Part shown: piece by piece, positions 19,191-29,980 of the stretch | Layout: each line of letters starts with the position of its first letter | Position numbering within the stretch: position 1 is the stretch's first letter | NCBI RefSeq assembly: GCF_910593725.1 | Contig: NZ_OU343031.1 | Coordinates: forward strand, 558,001-622,000 | DNA from: Candidatus Vallotiella hemipterorum | GTDB taxonomy: Bacteria; Pseudomonadota; Gammaproteobacteria; Burkholderiales; Burkholderiaceae | Direction of reading: 5' to 3' | Length of the DNA: 64,000 bases | Translations under genes and position numbers: made by a program | The notes under the pieces: model-generated | What the model was told of the DNA's origin: nothing | What the model saw: the letters and a program-made list of their open reading frames with translations, nothing else | Database searches by the model: none

Positions 19191-22028
19191 TTATGCGATA
19201 CTCCGGTGTTCGCCTTCCCCAAATAAACTAGCTATACAACGTGCGCATAGGGTTGGATGCTCTATGTTTATACCTACGTCCTCGCAGTAATGCCAGCAGC
19301 GCTCGCACTTTAGGTAATGAGATATAAGTACCTCGATCGTCTCGTCACCCTTGTTCTCGGCCTTGCTCAACCAAGCTGCAGAGGTTATTAGAATGAATTT
19401 TAAGTCATTACCGAGACTCGCAAGGGTGTTATGGCGTGTGCCATGCGCCCGAATCCAAACTTCAGCTTGTAGAGACGAACCGATTCGTCCAGATTTACGT
19501 GCTATCTCGAGTGCTTTAGTAACATCGCCTCGCAATTGTCGGATAAGGGCCCATTTATTTAATAATGCTATGCTATTTGGTATCAACGGATAAACATAGT
19601 ATGTTTCAGTGAAGATTGTTATGTGTCCCGGCTGGAAAATCTTCCACGCCTCCTCGGCTGTAAACGATAGAAAAGGTGCCATTAGCCGTAGCAATCCATG
19701 CGTGATATGATATAGCGCTGACTGGGCGCTGCGTCGCGCATGTGCATCGACTGCTGATGTATATAATCGATCTTTCAGAATATCAAGATAAAAGCTGCCT
19801 AGGTCTTCTGAGCAAAAAGTCTGCAGCTTAGCTACGACCGGGTGAAATTCATACGCGTTATAGTGATTAATCACTTCTTCTTGTAATACTGAAGCTCTTG
19901 CAAGTGCGTAACGGTCGATTTCGAGCCAGTGCTCGGATGGCACCATATTTTTGTTTGGATTGAAATCTGATAAATTGGCCAGCAAGAATCTTAATGTGTT
20001 GCGAATTCGCCGGTAGCCTTCGAGTACACGATTAAGAATTTCATCAGAGATTGATAGTTCCCTAAAGTAGTCAGTTGATGCGACCCAAAGACGAATAATC
20101 TCAGCACCGAACTTATTCGAAATTTCTTGTGGGGTAATAATATTACCGACAGATTTTGACATTTTCCGGCCCTGCCTATCGACTGTAAAGCCGTGCGTTA
20201 ACAAAGCTTTATAGGGTGGGTAACCATCAAGCATCGAGCCAGTGAGTAGCGACGAATGAAACCATCCTCGATGCTGATCTGAGCCCTCAAGGTACAGGTC
20301 TGCAGGCCAGCGCAGCTGCTCGGCGTGCGAGCCCCTTAGCACATGCCAATGTGTCGTGCCAGAATCGAACCAAACATCTAGCGTATCTCGATTCTTTACA
20401 TACAGATCGGCATCGTCGCCAAGCAACTCGCGCGCATCGAGCAATTGCCATGCCTCAATGCCATGTTTCTCTACTCGTTGCGCAACTTGTTCAAGCAATT
20501 CTTGCGTTTGGGGGTGTAACCGGCCCGTCTTTTTATGAATAAAGAAAGCTATTGGTACCCCCCACTGGCGCTGGCGCGATAATGTCCAATCTGGTCGATG
20601 CGCAATCATATTATGCAGTCGCTTCTTACCCCATTCTGGATAGAATGCGGTCGCCTCAATACCATCTAGCGCTATTTCGCGCAGTGTCTTACCACCACCA
20701 ACAGGTGCCAGGTCCATACTGGCAAACCATTGCGTCGTCGCGCGATAGATAATTGGCGTTTTATGCCGCCAGCAATGCATATAGCTGTGAGTATAAGGGG
20801 TCATGTGAAGCAAAGAACCAGCCTGACGCAAGGCGTCAATAATCTTTGGGTTTGCATCCCAAATTGATAAACCACCGAATAACGGCAATGATTTAGTATA
20901 GTGGCCGTCGCCCATTACTGGGCTTAGAATAGCAGCATCTTCGATACCATATGCCTTACAGGACTCGAAGTCCTCGATGCCATAGGCTGGCGATACATGC
21001 ACAACACCAGTACCGGAATTAATGGTTACGTGGTCGCTAAAATAGACTGGCGATGTGCGATCGTAGCCCGGGTTCAAATTAGCAAGCGGATGATAGAATT
21101 GGATTCTATCTAGTACGGAACCCGGCGCTGATGCGATCACCGTGCCGTCTAAGCCGTATGTGGCTAGGCAAAACTCAACGCGGTTAGAGGCAAGGATTAA
21201 AAATCCACGGCGCGTATCTACAAGGCTATATAATAACTTTGGATTCACATTTAGCGCCTGATTTGCTGGAATGGTCCATGGTGTAGTGGTCCAGATTACA
21301 ATCGCGCCGTCAGCGCAACGCAGCCATGGCATGTTAAATGCCTCAGCGATTCTATCCGGCTCGGCGAATGGAAATGCGACGTCCACAGCTGAATCAACGC
21401 GGTCATGGTATTCAACTTCGGCCTCCGCCAGCGCGGAGCTGCAGTCAAAGCACCAGTTTACCGGCTTGAGTCCGCAAAACATGTAGCCCTTTTTAAAAAT
21501 GCGCGCTAGCGCACGGATTTCGTTCGCCTCGTTCTTAAAGTTCATCGTGTAATAAGGGTTGTCCCAATCTCCGATTAACCCAAGCCGGAGAAAATCAGAT
21601 TTTTGACGCCTAATCTGCTCGGCAGCATACTGTCGTGCGTTACGTTTAACTTGCTCAATTGGCAGCGACTTTCCAAAGCGCTTCTCGATCTGGATTTCGA
21701 TGGGCATACCATGACAGTCCCATCCTGGTACATAATCTGCGTCAAACCCCGCTATATTTCGCGCCTTGACAATTATATCTTTTAGGATTTTGTTCACCGC
21801 ATGTCCAATATGGATATCGCCATTAGCATAGGGTGGGCCATCATGCAGCACAAATTTAGGCCGTCCGCGACTAGCCTCTCGAATTGCTTCGTAAACCTTA
21901 TTTTGTTGCCATTCGCGAACCCATTGCGGTTCGCGCCTAGGCAAGTCACCACGCATTGGAAATGGTGTCTTAAGCAGGTTAATAGGATATTTAGGAGACT
22001 GCTTAGAATCGGCTTTCATGTCACTCAT
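19191..22028 (-). CDS. ileS: Isoleucyl-tRNA synthetase
   Basis: Class I synthetase charging tRNA-Ile. The 945 residues are full length. HIGH is at 73-76 ([13 protein letters not shown]), KMSKS lies in [10 protein letters not shown], and the large CP1 editing domain is present between them with [10 protein letters not shown] and the editing Asp region GTGVVHV.PAYG.ED. The C-terminal zinc site is intact (CERCW...CARC). It abuts lspA and lies 222 bp from ribF. Confidence 0.97.
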   Translation of the reverse strand: MSDMKADSKQSPKYPINLLKTPFPMRGDLPRREPQWVREWQQNKVYEAIREASRGRPKFVLHDGPPYANGDIHIGHAVNKILKDIIVKARNIAGFDADYVPGWDCHGMPIEIQIEKRFGKSLPIEQVKRNARQYAAEQIRRQKSDFLRLGLIGDWDNPYYTMNFKNEANEIRALARIFKKGYMFCGLKPVNWCFDCSSALAEAEVEYHDRVDSAVDVAFPFAEPDRIAEAFNMPWLRCADGAIVIWTTTPWTIPANQALNVNPKLLYSLVDTRRGFLILASNRVEFCLATYGLDGTVIASAPGSVLDRIQFYHPLANLNPGYDRTSPVYFSDHVTINSGTGVVHVSPAYGIEDFESCKAYGIEDAAILSPVMGDGHYTKSLPLFGGLSIWDANPKIIDALRQAGSLLHMTPYTHSYMHCWRHKTPIIYRATTQWFASMDLAPVGGGKTLREIALDGIEATAFYPEWGKKRLHNMIAHRPDWTLSRQRQWGVPIAFFIHKKTGRLHPQTQELLEQVAQRVEKHGIEAWQLLDARELLGDDADLYVKNRDTLDVWFDSGTTHWHVLRGSHAEQLRWPADLYLEGSDQHRGWFHSSLLTGSMLDGYPPYKALLTHGFTVDRQGRKMSKSVGNIITPQEISNKFGAEIIRLWVASTDYFRELSISDEILNRVLEGYRRIRNTLRFLLANLSDFNPNKNMVPSEHWLEIDRYALARASVLQEEVINHYNAYEFHPVVAKLQTFCSEDLGSFYLDILKDRLYTSAVDAHARRSAQSALYHITHGLLRLMAPFLSFTAEEAWKIFQPGHITIFTETYYVYPLIPNSIALLNKWALIRQLRGDVTKALEIARKSGRIGSSLQAEVWIRAHGTRHNTLASLGNDLKFILITSAAWLSKAENKGDETIEVLISHYLKCERCWHYCEDVGINIEHPTLCARCIASLFGEGEHRSIA

Positions 22029-22250
22029 GATCAGGGGTAGTGGAGAAGTTCAGCAGTCACTGATTACTTATGCAGATTATGCTGGGAGGTTAGGGCATAT
22101 TATGAGGGAGCTAGACACATGTCTCGGGCTAAAAAGCTTCTCTAGATCACTGACTGGTGTGCGGCACAACCCAAGAGCCTATCTCATTCGTTGTTGAAGG
22201 ACATCACAGAATTGCTATCCAGGATATATGGGTGCGCTATACTAATCAGA

Positions 22251-23213
22251 TTAAGTAAGGGGTTTTGCTGCCGCTAAAGCACTATGCTCTGCGAAATATT
22301 CTCGAGCACGGGCGATGTCGCATACTATCGCCCGGATAAGTTCCTCTAAGTCTATGAACTTCTGTTCATCACGCAATTTCTCGAGAAATTCAACCCGCAC
22401 TAGCTTGCCATATGCATTACCATGCCAGTCTAGTAAGTGTATTTCTAATAGGGGTCTGCTGAAATTAGCTACGCTGGGACGCCAGCCTAAGCTGGCTACG
22501 CCAGGCAATGGGTTTGCTTCAATGCCACGTACCCGAACAATAAAGATGCCGGCTAGCGCGGGACGCTTGTGCAAGATTGGAAGATTTAGCGTTGGAAATC
22601 CTAGGTCTCGGCCTACTTTCATGCCATGCACAACGTGACCGCTTATTATAATTGCCCTACCAAGGGTGGTTCGAGCTGAATGGAGGTCCCCAGCAAGAAG
22701 CGAAGCTCGAATATCTGAGCTGGAAATACGCATCCCGGATGGGCCTGACACGGTAGGCATTTGCTCAACCTCGAATCCATACCGTATGCTATCCGCCCTC
22801 AATGATAGAAAATCACCAGCACGCTTTGCCCCATACCGGAAGTCGTCACCAATCATTATCCAGCGGGCTCGCAATCCATTGACGATAGTATGCTCGACGA
22901 AAGAGCCCGGAGACTGATCAGCAAACCTATGATTGAAATGCTCAACAACAACCTGATCCACGCCACTGCATCGCAATGCTTCAAGTTTGTCGCGCAGCAT
23001 TGCAATACGTGGTGGCGCGCCATCTGGATCGAAGAACTCGCGGGGGTGCGATTCGAACGTCATCACGCAAACCGGAAGCATGCGTGCGCTAGCGGCAGCG
23101 CAAACGCGAGCTAACAAAGCTTGGTGGCCACGATGCACACCGTCGAAGTTACCGATCGTCAACGCGCAAGGCGCGCAATGCTCGGAATTTGGAAGACCCC
23201 TGAAGACTTTCAC
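22251..23213 (-). CDS. ribF: Bifunctional riboflavin kinase/FMN adenylyltransferase
   Basis: Converts riboflavin to FMN and FAD. The N-terminal adenylyltransferase domain shows LTIGNFDGVHRGHQALL, GDDFRYGAKRAGD and SSSDIR. The C-terminal kinase domain shows GRDLGFPTLNL, GIFIVRV, GVASLGWRP and the closing DWHGNAYGK..RVEFLE..RDE. The 320 residues are close to family length, and the C-terminal tail is slightly degenerate. Head of the ribF-ileS-lspA-coaBC cluster and divergent from purN. Confidence 0.95.
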   Translation of the reverse strand: MKVFRGLPNSEHCAPCALTIGNFDGVHRGHQALLARVCAAASARMLPVCVMTFESHPREFFDPDGAPPRIAMLRDKLEALRCSGVDQVVVEHFNHRFADQSPGSFVEHTIVNGLRARWIMIGDDFRYGAKRAGDFLSLRADSIRYGFEVEQMPTVSGPSGMRISSSDIRASLLAGDLHSARTTLGRAIIISGHVVHGMKVGRDLGFPTLNLPILHKRPALAGIFIVRVRGIEANPLPGVASLGWRPSVANFSRPLLEIHLLDWHGNAYGKLVRVEFLEKLRDEQKFIDLEELIRAIVCDIARAREYFAEHSALAAAKPLT

Positions 23214-23349
23214 GATGATTAGCTGGGTCAGGCCCTGCAGCGTTTGATGGCCTCGCCAATATCGGCGTGGGCTCGATGCCGCAAAGTCTCTGATTATAGA
23301 CGCTCAAACTTAATGGCAGCAGGAACTAGAAGATTGGCGTAGGCAGTCA

Positions 23350-23358
23350 GGGGGGGGG
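23350..23358 (+). repeat. G9 homopolymer in the purN leader
   Basis: Nine consecutive G end 18 bases before the purN ATG, in the 163-bp divergent gap with ribF. Such runs are prone to slippage and here could alter promoter or leader spacing. Others of 7-9 G occur at 2011, 24216, 24739, 46873 and 48843, with a C9 at 63700. Confidence 0.6.
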
Positions 23359-23376
23359 TAATGATAAAATCCTCGT

Positions 23377-24018
23377 ATGAAAAAACTCGTCATTCTAATT
23401 TCCGGACGTGGCTCTAATATGGAGGCGATCGTGCGCGCGTGCGCTTCGCAGCGATGGCCAGCGAGCGTTGCTGCGGTTATATCTAACCGCCCCGACGCCG
23501 CAGGTTTAACTTTTGCTACCACCCATTCTATTGCCACAGTAGTTGTCGATCATATGCAATTCGATGGGCGCGATGCATTTAATTCTGCTCTCATACGTGC
23601 GCTAGATACGTATGAGCCGGACCTTGTCGTTCTGGCTGGATTCATGCGCATTCTGACACCAGCGTTTGTAAAGCGCTATTCAAATCGAATGATGAACGTG
23701 CATCCATCGTTACTACCGAGCTTTACGGGTTTGAATACGCATCAGCGTGCATTGGATAGAGGAGTTACGGTACATGGCGCTACAGTACATTTTGTAACTG
23801 CTGAATTAGACTATGGCCCGATTATTGCGCAGGGTATAGTACCAGTACTCTCGGGCGATACTGCCGACGTGCTTGCTGCACGGGTTCTGCGGCTTGAGCA
23901 CGAGCTCTATCCGCGCGTAATACGGTGGTTTATCGAGGATCAGTTGCGTGTATGTAATAACCGAGTCGAGCTAGCGGTTACTAAGACGCGACTCCTATTT
24001 CGTCTGGACGCTATATGA
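23377..24018 (+). CDS. purN: Phosphoribosylglycinamide formyltransferase
   Basis: Transfers a formyl group from 10-formyl-THF to GAR in purine synthesis. The 213 residues show ILISGRGSNMEAI for phosphate binding, LAGFMRIL, the catalytic Asn and His in MMNVHPSLLPSF, the H..GATVHFVT loop, and the catalytic Asp in ELDYGPII. No clear Shine-Dalgarno stands before the ATG; a G9 run is just upstream. It overlaps rsmB by 4 bp (ATGA), so the two are co-transcribed. Confidence 0.96.
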   Translation: MKKLVILISGRGSNMEAIVRACASQRWPASVAAVISNRPDAAGLTFATTHSIATVVVDHMQFDGRDAFNSALIRALDTYEPDLVVLAGFMRILTPAFVKRYSNRMMNVHPSLLPSFTGLNTHQRALDRGVTVHGATVHFVTAELDYGPIIAQGIVPVLSGDTADVLAARVLRLEHELYPRVIRWFIEDQLRVCNNRVELAVTKTRLLFRLDAI

Positions 24019-25301
24019 GACTACATAGATTTCTGATTGGACAAACTGGTGTGTTATTGAATGACGTATTAAAATTTACTGATTCAGCTCATGCGGCTAC
24101 GAGTAAATTTTTTTGTGCACATCCGAAACTCGGTCAGATCGAGCGCCGCCTAATGAGAGAAGCGATATTTGCAGTTCTGCGCCGTAAAATGGAATATGAG
24201 TATTTAGCCGAAAAAGGGGGGGGGACTTTAACGCGGAGTCTAGCACTTCTTGGCTTAATGCAGACTGCTGGTCTAAGTGAGTTGCGCCTATATGTATCAC
24301 AACAGGAACTTGTATGGCTTCACTATGTATCAAATATTGATCCGGCAAGCCTTCCAACACGTGTGCGCATTAATTTACCTCTATGGATTCAGTCTATAGT
24401 GAAATCGCGCCTGACTACCATCAATACTCAGCCAGATGCGGTGGAAAAAAAGCTATTACAGCTTGCTTCAGCTCTAAACTATCCGGCACCATTAGATCTA
24501 CGGGCAAATCTGATGCGAGTTAATCGCGATACAGTTCTAGCCGCTCTAAAGCGATCTGGTGTAGAAGCAAAACCGACGCCTTATGCACCGCTAGGAATCC
24601 GTGTAGTTAGTAAACTAGAAATCTATAAAACCCCTGCTTTTCAGCAGGGGTGGTTTGAGGTACAGCCTGAAGGTAGCCAGTTATTGTGCGAACTTGTCGC
24701 ACCCCAATGTGGAGAGATGGTCGCAGATTTCTGCGCCCGGGGGGGCAGTATGACGCTTGCACTTGGCGCGATGATGCGTTCTTCCGGGAGACTATATGCG
24801 TTTGATGTGTCAAATAAACGATTAGAGAAGATTAAGAGTAGGCTCGCGCGCAGCGGTTTATCAAACGTACACCTAGTAGCTATCGCTAGTGAGCATGATG
24901 TGAAGATTAAGCGACTGTCAGGTAAGATCGATCGCGTACTAGTTGATGTGCCATGTAGTGGCCTGGGTACACTGCGCCGAAATCCAGATCTCAAGTGGCG
25001 CCAAACACCGCAATTGGTTGCCAAGTTAGTGGTAAAGCAGATATCGATTCTTACCGCTGCCGCACAACTTCTCAAGCCAGGCGGTCGCCTCGTTTATGCG
25101 ACCTGTAGCTTACTTGAAGATGAGAATGAGGGCATTGTTAGACAATTTATTGCCGCTTCTTCAGCGTTCGAACGTGTAGCGGTAAGTCAAGTGCTAGTTG
25201 ATCAAAAAATCGCACTTAACACTGGTGATAATCTCATGCTGTGGCCGCACCAGCATGGTACTGATGGTTTCTTTGCAGCAGTGATGCAACGGGTAGCCTG
25301 A
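24015..25301 (+). CDS. rsmB: 16S rRNA m5C methyltransferase, RsmB family
   Basis: SAM-dependent RNA cytosine-5 methyltransferase acting on 16S rRNA C967 in E. coli. The 428 residues hold an N-terminal NusB-like helical domain and a C-terminal Rossmann methyltransferase. The PCSGLGTLRRNPDLKW motif (Cys about 314) and the nucleophile motif ATCSLL (Cys about 364) are present. The SAM motif reads DFCARGG. Two G-runs lie inside the gene: G9 at 24216-24224, encoding a GGG tripeptide near residue 70, and G7 at 24739-24745 at the SAM motif. Both keep frame. Starts within purN and ends 1 bp before the MscS gene. Confidence 0.93.
   Translation: MRLHRFLIGQTGVLLNDVLKFTDSAHAATSKFFCAHPKLGQIERRLMREAIFAVLRRKMEYEYLAEKGGGTLTRSLALLGLMQTAGLSELRLYVSQQELVWLHYVSNIDPASLPTRVRINLPLWIQSIVKSRLTTINTQPDAVEKKLLQLASALNYPAPLDLRANLMRVNRDTVLAALKRSGVEAKPTPYAPLGIRVVSKLEIYKTPAFQQGWFEVQPEGSQLLCELVAPQCGEMVADFCARGGSMTLALGAMMRSSGRLYAFDVSNKRLEKIKSRLARSGLSNVHLVAIASEHDVKIKRLSGKIDRVLVDVPCSGLGTLRRNPDLKWRQTPQLVAKLVVKQISILTAAAQLLKPGGRLVYATCSLLEDENEGIVRQFIAASSAFERVAVSQVLVDQKIALNTGDNLMLWPHQHGTDGFFAAVMQRVA
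24216..24224 (+). repeat. rsmB: G9 homopolymer inside rsmB
   Basis: Nine G inside an otherwise AT-leaning gene, read as AAA GGG GGG GGG ACT. Loss or gain of one base would truncate the enzyme before its catalytic domain. In this sequence the frame is correct. Confidence 0.65.
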
Positions 25302-25302
25302 C

Positions 25303-26640
25303 ATGCAGCATAGAATGCTGCCTCGCCTATTTAGTGAATTGATGCACGACTTAAGTCGGCCGACGATTCTCTGGCAAGTTGCTGCGTTAATTGGCGCCAT
25401 AATGATGGCATATGGGCTTTCTGGTTATGTCCGCAAGCGTTTTGATTCGTATGCCCGAGTACGTAACGCAGCAGTACGCTTCGGTGCAGACGGGCTAGAA
25501 AAGGCATTATTTCCATTCCTCGGCTGGTTAATCGTGAGTGGTACTAAGCTTGTGCTAGGTCAGGTGATGAAAACATCGCTACTGGACCTTGCGCGTGTAC
25601 CGCTGTTCGGGATTGCGCTAATTTATGTTGCGTTATATCTAATGCGCCGGGTGTTTTCTCGTGATGGGCACTTACACGGGCTCGCATACCTCATTGAAAA
25701 GATTGTCACCGTTTTGGTATGGGTTGGTACGGTACTAACCATAATGGGCATTGAGAATGATGTGCTGTGCTGGATGCGCAGTATAGAGTTTCGCATAGCT
25801 ACTGTACATCTGAGCTTGCTATCGTTATGTAGCGGTCTGCTATGGGTTATGATCACGTTAATCGTAGCGCTGTGGGCTGGCCGCATATTGGACGAATGGC
25901 TGTTACGAGCTAGCTTACTTGATGCGAACTTACAGGTTGTGTTATCGCGCATTAGTCGTGGATTGTTGATCTTGTCTGCTGTGCTTATAAGTCTATCGAT
26001 TGTCGGCATAGATATTACCGTACTTGGTCTATTTAGCGGTGCGCTCGGCGTCGGACTGGGTTTTGGATTGCAAAAGATTGCAAGCAACTATGTATCTGGC
26101 TTTATTATTCTTCTAGATCGCTCGCTACGGCTCGGTGATACAATTTGCGTAGGCGGTCTTCAAGGCCGGGTTACCCAAATTCGCACCCGCTATACGGTGG
26201 TGCGTGGACTAGATGGAGTCGAGACTCTCGTGCCGAATGAGAGGCTTATTACCGACATTGTACAAAATCAGTCATCCTTCCTTACGCGTGGCTTAACTAA
26301 AGTATCAATCCAAGTGGAGTATAGTTCTGACGTCCATCTAGCAATGCGCGTACTCGTACAAGCTACACAGGATGTAGAGCGCGTATTACAGGACCCGGCT
26401 CCTTGCTCCTATCTTGCAGGATTTAGTGCTAATGGAATTAACTTAGAGTTAGGATTCTGGATTACAGAAGCGGCACTCGGCACTGCCTCGGTGCGCTCGG
26501 CTGTCAATTATAATATCTGGGTGGGTTTTGCGGCGCATGGTATTCGTGTTCCGTCTGCGCAACACGAGATTCGGATCTTAAATGCTGCCACAATTGAACC
26601 GGTGCCGGTTACTGTAATTGAAGCTAAGAAATCAGCTTAA
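25303..26640 (+). CDS. MscS-family mechanosensitive ion channel
   Basis: Inner-membrane small-conductance channel that releases solutes on osmotic downshock. 445 residues with about six hydrophobic segments, larger than E. coli MscS (286). The pore helix and beta domain are typical: LGLFSGALGVGLGFGLQKIASN, YVSGFIILLDRSLRLGD, GRVTQIRTRYT, then LVPNERLI and the alpha/beta C-terminal domain. It starts 1 bp after rsmB. Which MscS paralogue it equals cannot be settled here. Confidence 0.9.
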   Translation: MQHRMLPRLFSELMHDLSRPTILWQVAALIGAIMMAYGLSGYVRKRFDSYARVRNAAVRFGADGLEKALFPFLGWLIVSGTKLVLGQVMKTSLLDLARVPLFGIALIYVALYLMRRVFSRDGHLHGLAYLIEKIVTVLVWVGTVLTIMGIENDVLCWMRSIEFRIATVHLSLLSLCSGLLWVMITLIVALWAGRILDEWLLRASLLDANLQVVLSRISRGLLILSAVLISLSIVGIDITVLGLFSGALGVGLGFGLQKIASNYVSGFIILLDRSLRLGDTICVGGLQGRVTQIRTRYTVVRGLDGVETLVPNERLITDIVQNQSSFLTRGLTKVSIQVEYSSDVHLAMRVLVQATQDVERVLQDPAPCSYLAGFSANGINLELGFWITEAALGTASVRSAVNYNIWVGFAAHGIRVPSAQHEIRILNAATIEPVPVTVIEAKKSA

Positions 26641-26836
26641 TCTCTCTTCTTGGGAGTATGTTGCTTAGCTCTTGCTAAAGGTTATAAGCATGGGCTAGAC
26701 CATAAAAATATTTTTATAAAATCGCCTATTGGTGACTAAGTAAAATTCTCAACTAGACTTTTTCTAACCGCTATAGCAAGCTATATCTATAGTTCCAACT
26801 AGGCAATTTTCGAAATTTATTATCCAGGTATAAATT

Positions 26837-28030
26837 GTGAATTCTGTACTTGATTTTGTTGCCCATGGCTTACTAAATTGGTCTTGGTGGAAAATTATGC
26901 TTTATACGATTGTGATGACACACATCACAATTATTGGTGTTACTGTATATCTACACCGGCACCAGGCACATCGCTCATTAGACTTGCATCCAATTGCAAG
27001 TCATTTTTTCCGATTTTGGCTATGGCTAACTACAGGTATGGTTACCGGCCAGTGGACAGCGATTCATCGTAAGCACCACGCAAAATGCGAGACTGATGAG
27101 GATCCGCATAGTCCTCAGACGCGTGGAATATGGAAGGTACTTCTAGAGGGCGCCGAACTATATCGTGCCGAGGCGAAGAATACACAAACATTAAAGAAGT
27201 ACGGTCGGGGTACGCCAACTGATTGGCTAGAGTGTTTTGTTTATGCAAAGCATGCGTTACTCGGTGTGACAATTATGGCGCTAATCAACCTAACGTTATT
27301 CGGAATTGTCGGGATTTCGGTATGGGCTATCCAGATGCTATGGATTCCATTCTGGGCTGCTGGTGTGGTAAATGGCCTAGGTCATTTCTGGGGCTACCGA
27401 AACTTTAATTGTTTGGATACGAGCACAAACCTATTCCCATGGGGACTTTTAATTGGCGGAGAGGAATTGCATAATAATCATCATACCTACGCGACATCAG
27501 CTAAACTTTCAAACAAGTGGTATGAGTTTGATATTGGTTGGATGTATATTAAAATTATGTCTGCATTCGGGCTTGCAAAAGTTAAAAGGATTGCGCCAAC
27601 GCTGACTCTAGCGACGCGCAAGGCTGTACCAGATTTAGATACATTACACGCTGTACTTGCTAATCGCTATGAGGTGATGGCCCGCTATGCAAAGACAGTC
27701 AACAGAGCGTATCGGCAAGAGTTAGCAGAACTCAAAGAATTAAATGCGCATGAGAAATATGCCCTAATTAAGAGCGCACATAGATGGATTCATAAAGATG
27801 AAGCAGGCTTAGATGAACCACAAAAACGGCAATTAATGCAGATTTTTTCCAGTAGCCAAAGTCTGCAGACTTACTATCAATTGCGTATTGAACTCATGCA
27901 GATATGGGATCACTCACACGCTTCACGTGAGCAGTTACTATTGCTCCTACAGGGCTGGTGCTATCGCGCGGAACAAAGCGGTATTCATGCATTACGGGAT
28001 TTTTCATACCACTTACGTCGTTACGCTTAA
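26837..28030 (+). CDS. Fatty-acid (acyl-CoA/acyl-lipid) desaturase
   Basis: Di-iron membrane desaturase that introduces a double bond in acyl chains, probably setting membrane fluidity. The 397 residues show the three His boxes: HRHQAH at 40-45, HRKHH at 77-81 and HNNHH near 211-215, with four main hydrophobic segments. After about residue 255 a hydrophilic helical tail is appended that is typical of the betaproteobacterial members. It follows the MscS gene by 196 bp and is convergent with rpmG. Regiospecificity (delta-9 is likely) cannot be read from sequence. Confidence 0.9.
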   Translation: MNSVLDFVAHGLLNWSWWKIMLYTIVMTHITIIGVTVYLHRHQAHRSLDLHPIASHFFRFWLWLTTGMVTGQWTAIHRKHHAKCETDEDPHSPQTRGIWKVLLEGAELYRAEAKNTQTLKKYGRGTPTDWLECFVYAKHALLGVTIMALINLTLFGIVGISVWAIQMLWIPFWAAGVVNGLGHFWGYRNFNCLDTSTNLFPWGLLIGGEELHNNHHTYATSAKLSNKWYEFDIGWMYIKIMSAFGLAKVKRIAPTLTLATRKAVPDLDTLHAVLANRYEVMARYAKTVNRAYRQELAELKELNAHEKYALIKSAHRWIHKDEAGLDEPQKRQLMQIFSSSQSLQTYYQLRIELMQIWDHSHASREQLLLLLQGWCYRAEQSGIHALRDFSYHLRRYA

Positions 28031-28994
28031 AATAAGAAATGAAATTAGTATTAATACTTATTAAAGACCAATAAAATTCATAATATATATTGTTAGCTAC
28101 TCAATAGAATTAAATAGAGTAAGTAAATAAATTGTTTATCGCTAGCTAATTAAATAGAAAATGCAACCTGCGGCTTATGATTATATAAATCCTTAAATTT
28201 CTTTCGGTCGTAAAGTAATATTTTAATTTTGTAGGATTTTAAGCTTATGGCATTAATATCATATTTAAATATTCTACTTTTTCTATAAAATTTCTAGAGT
28301 TATTATTAATATTTTTAGTATAAATACCCCAAATTTTATTTAGAAAGTAGAATTATTTAGCACATAGAAACTATGTTTATATATGAAGGTTATACATATT
28401 TTATGTATAGATATGTCAATTGTATAACTCTGCTTATTTTTTAAGCTTTTAGCATTTTTATATATGAGATTTTACCCTAAAAAGATATAGTAATCATGTA
28501 CTAATACTATGGAGCTATAAACAACATTTATTAAAAGCTAGCAATATACTATAATTTGTTATAATAAATAGAATATATGACGGCCTATAAAATAAACAAT
28601 TAAAATAACTATGATTAAGGTTATAGCATAAATAATCTATATAAAATTATGAATTTATTAGAAAGCTATAACATAGTCGACTATAGATGGTATACAAGAT
28701 AGTATAATATTAAATTAGTGATAATTTAGTATATATCTGATACTCCAACTATTGTCTTAAAGAATAAAAAATAAAATAAACGTTATCAGAGTGTTGAGTG
28801 AGGCAAGACTCGTTATTATATAATATAATTAACTAGCTTTAGAATATCTACAACTAGACGCGTACACAAAGCGATTATGATATATAATCTAGAAATCGGT
28901 AGTATTTTTTGTGTTTAACAGAATTTTTATGTTTTTAATACAGGCTCCACGAATTTTTATAAATTTTTATTTAATATAGTAATAATTATTTATA
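28031..28994. other. Very AT-rich convergent spacer
   Basis: About 960 bp between the desaturase and rpmG stops, among the most AT-rich stretches in the window, with stops in every frame. I see no gene remnant, tRNA or clear terminator. It looks like fully eroded DNA. Confidence 0.5.
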
Positions 28995-29162
28995 TTACTT
29001 AATTTTCGTTTCTTTATATTCCACGTGCTTACGTGCAAACGGATCAAACTTCATGATTGCCATTTTTTCGGGCATTGTGCGTTTGTTTTTTGTTGTAGTA
29101 TAGAAGTGACCTGTACCAAGTGTCGATTCTAGCTTGATCTTATCGCGACCGCTTTTAGCCAT
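28995..29162 (-). CDS. rpmG: 50S ribosomal protein L33
   Basis: A 55-residue large-subunit protein. Translating the minus strand from the ATG at 29162 gives [20 protein letters not shown], then [15 protein letters not shown] and [13 protein letters not shown] before TAA. This is the zinc-free proteobacterial type (no CxxC pairs). It lies 24 bp after rpmB in the conserved rpmB-rpmG pair. Confidence 0.95.
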   Translation of the reverse strand: MAKSGRDKIKLESTLGTGHFYTTTKNKRTMPEKMAIMKFDPFARKHVEYKETKIK

Positions 29163-29186
29163 ACTGTAGCTCCTTTTCTTTAAGCT

Positions 29187-29411
29187 TTACCGGAAACGCA
29201 AAGAGACAAGTACTGTGTCGATACCATTCTTATCAATAAGGCGCAGGCCGGCGTTAGAAACACGTAGCCGCACCCACTGATTTTTACTTTCTACCCAGAA
29301 CCGACGGCTTTGCAAGTTTGGTAAGAAACGACGCTTAGTTTTATTATTTGCGTGAGAAACATTGTTGCCAACCATAGGCAACTTCCCAGTAACTTGACAT
29401 TTACGTGTCAT
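29187..29411 (-). CDS. rpmB: 50S ribosomal protein L28
   Basis: Large-subunit protein, 74 residues. [32 protein letters not shown] and [16 protein letters not shown] are intact. The C-terminus is a few residues shorter than the usual ADLRARGE ending. It precedes rpmG by 24 bp on the same strand. Confidence 0.96.
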   Translation of the reverse strand: MTRKCQVTGKLPMVGNNVSHANNKTKRRFLPNLQSRRFWVESKNQWVRLRVSNAGLRLIDKNGIDTVLVSLRFR

Positions 29412-29980
29412 CGAAGCATCCCTACAATACGCTTAAATTTAGATGAATAAAAATAGACAGCTTAAAAAGCTTTTTATTGCGACATAGAATATCATAAAAA
29501 CGATGCTAGATAAATTATAAAATGAGCAAATGAGAATATTTCTGCTAATCTCTCCTAGAGAGGATAGGAGGATCAGTAACGCACTGTAGTATAGCTCTTA
29601 TTATATTTACAATAGACAACTAGAATGTTTAAGAAATAAGTCTATAAACATCTTATAAGAGCGATTATTTATTATAAGCATTAAATCTTTTTGAAATATT
29701 TGAGATATCTTACGCACTGAATTTTGGAACTCAGGTACTGCTCATCCGACAATTTCTCTTTTTAGCTGAAATGAATAACTATATTGAGCACCTTTAAGGT
29801 ATAAAAGTAATCTCTAAACGAAACCTATTTAAGCACAGCACAACTAACCGGCTACCGAGTGGGTCGGTACATTACCACTAAAATAAATTATTGCTTCTTT
29901 AGCTCATTATTTTAATCATTAGCATATTCTGAATTTAGCTTTTAATATTTACATTATTAGTATTTTATGGAATTAATACT
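29412..29980. other. Divergent rpmB/ispH spacer
   Basis: 569 bp without a gene. Burkholderia normally carries radC and an FKBP-type isomerase between rpmB and ispH. I could not recognise either, so both appear deleted or eroded beyond reading. The promoters of rpmB-rpmG and ispH must lie here. Confidence 0.45.
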
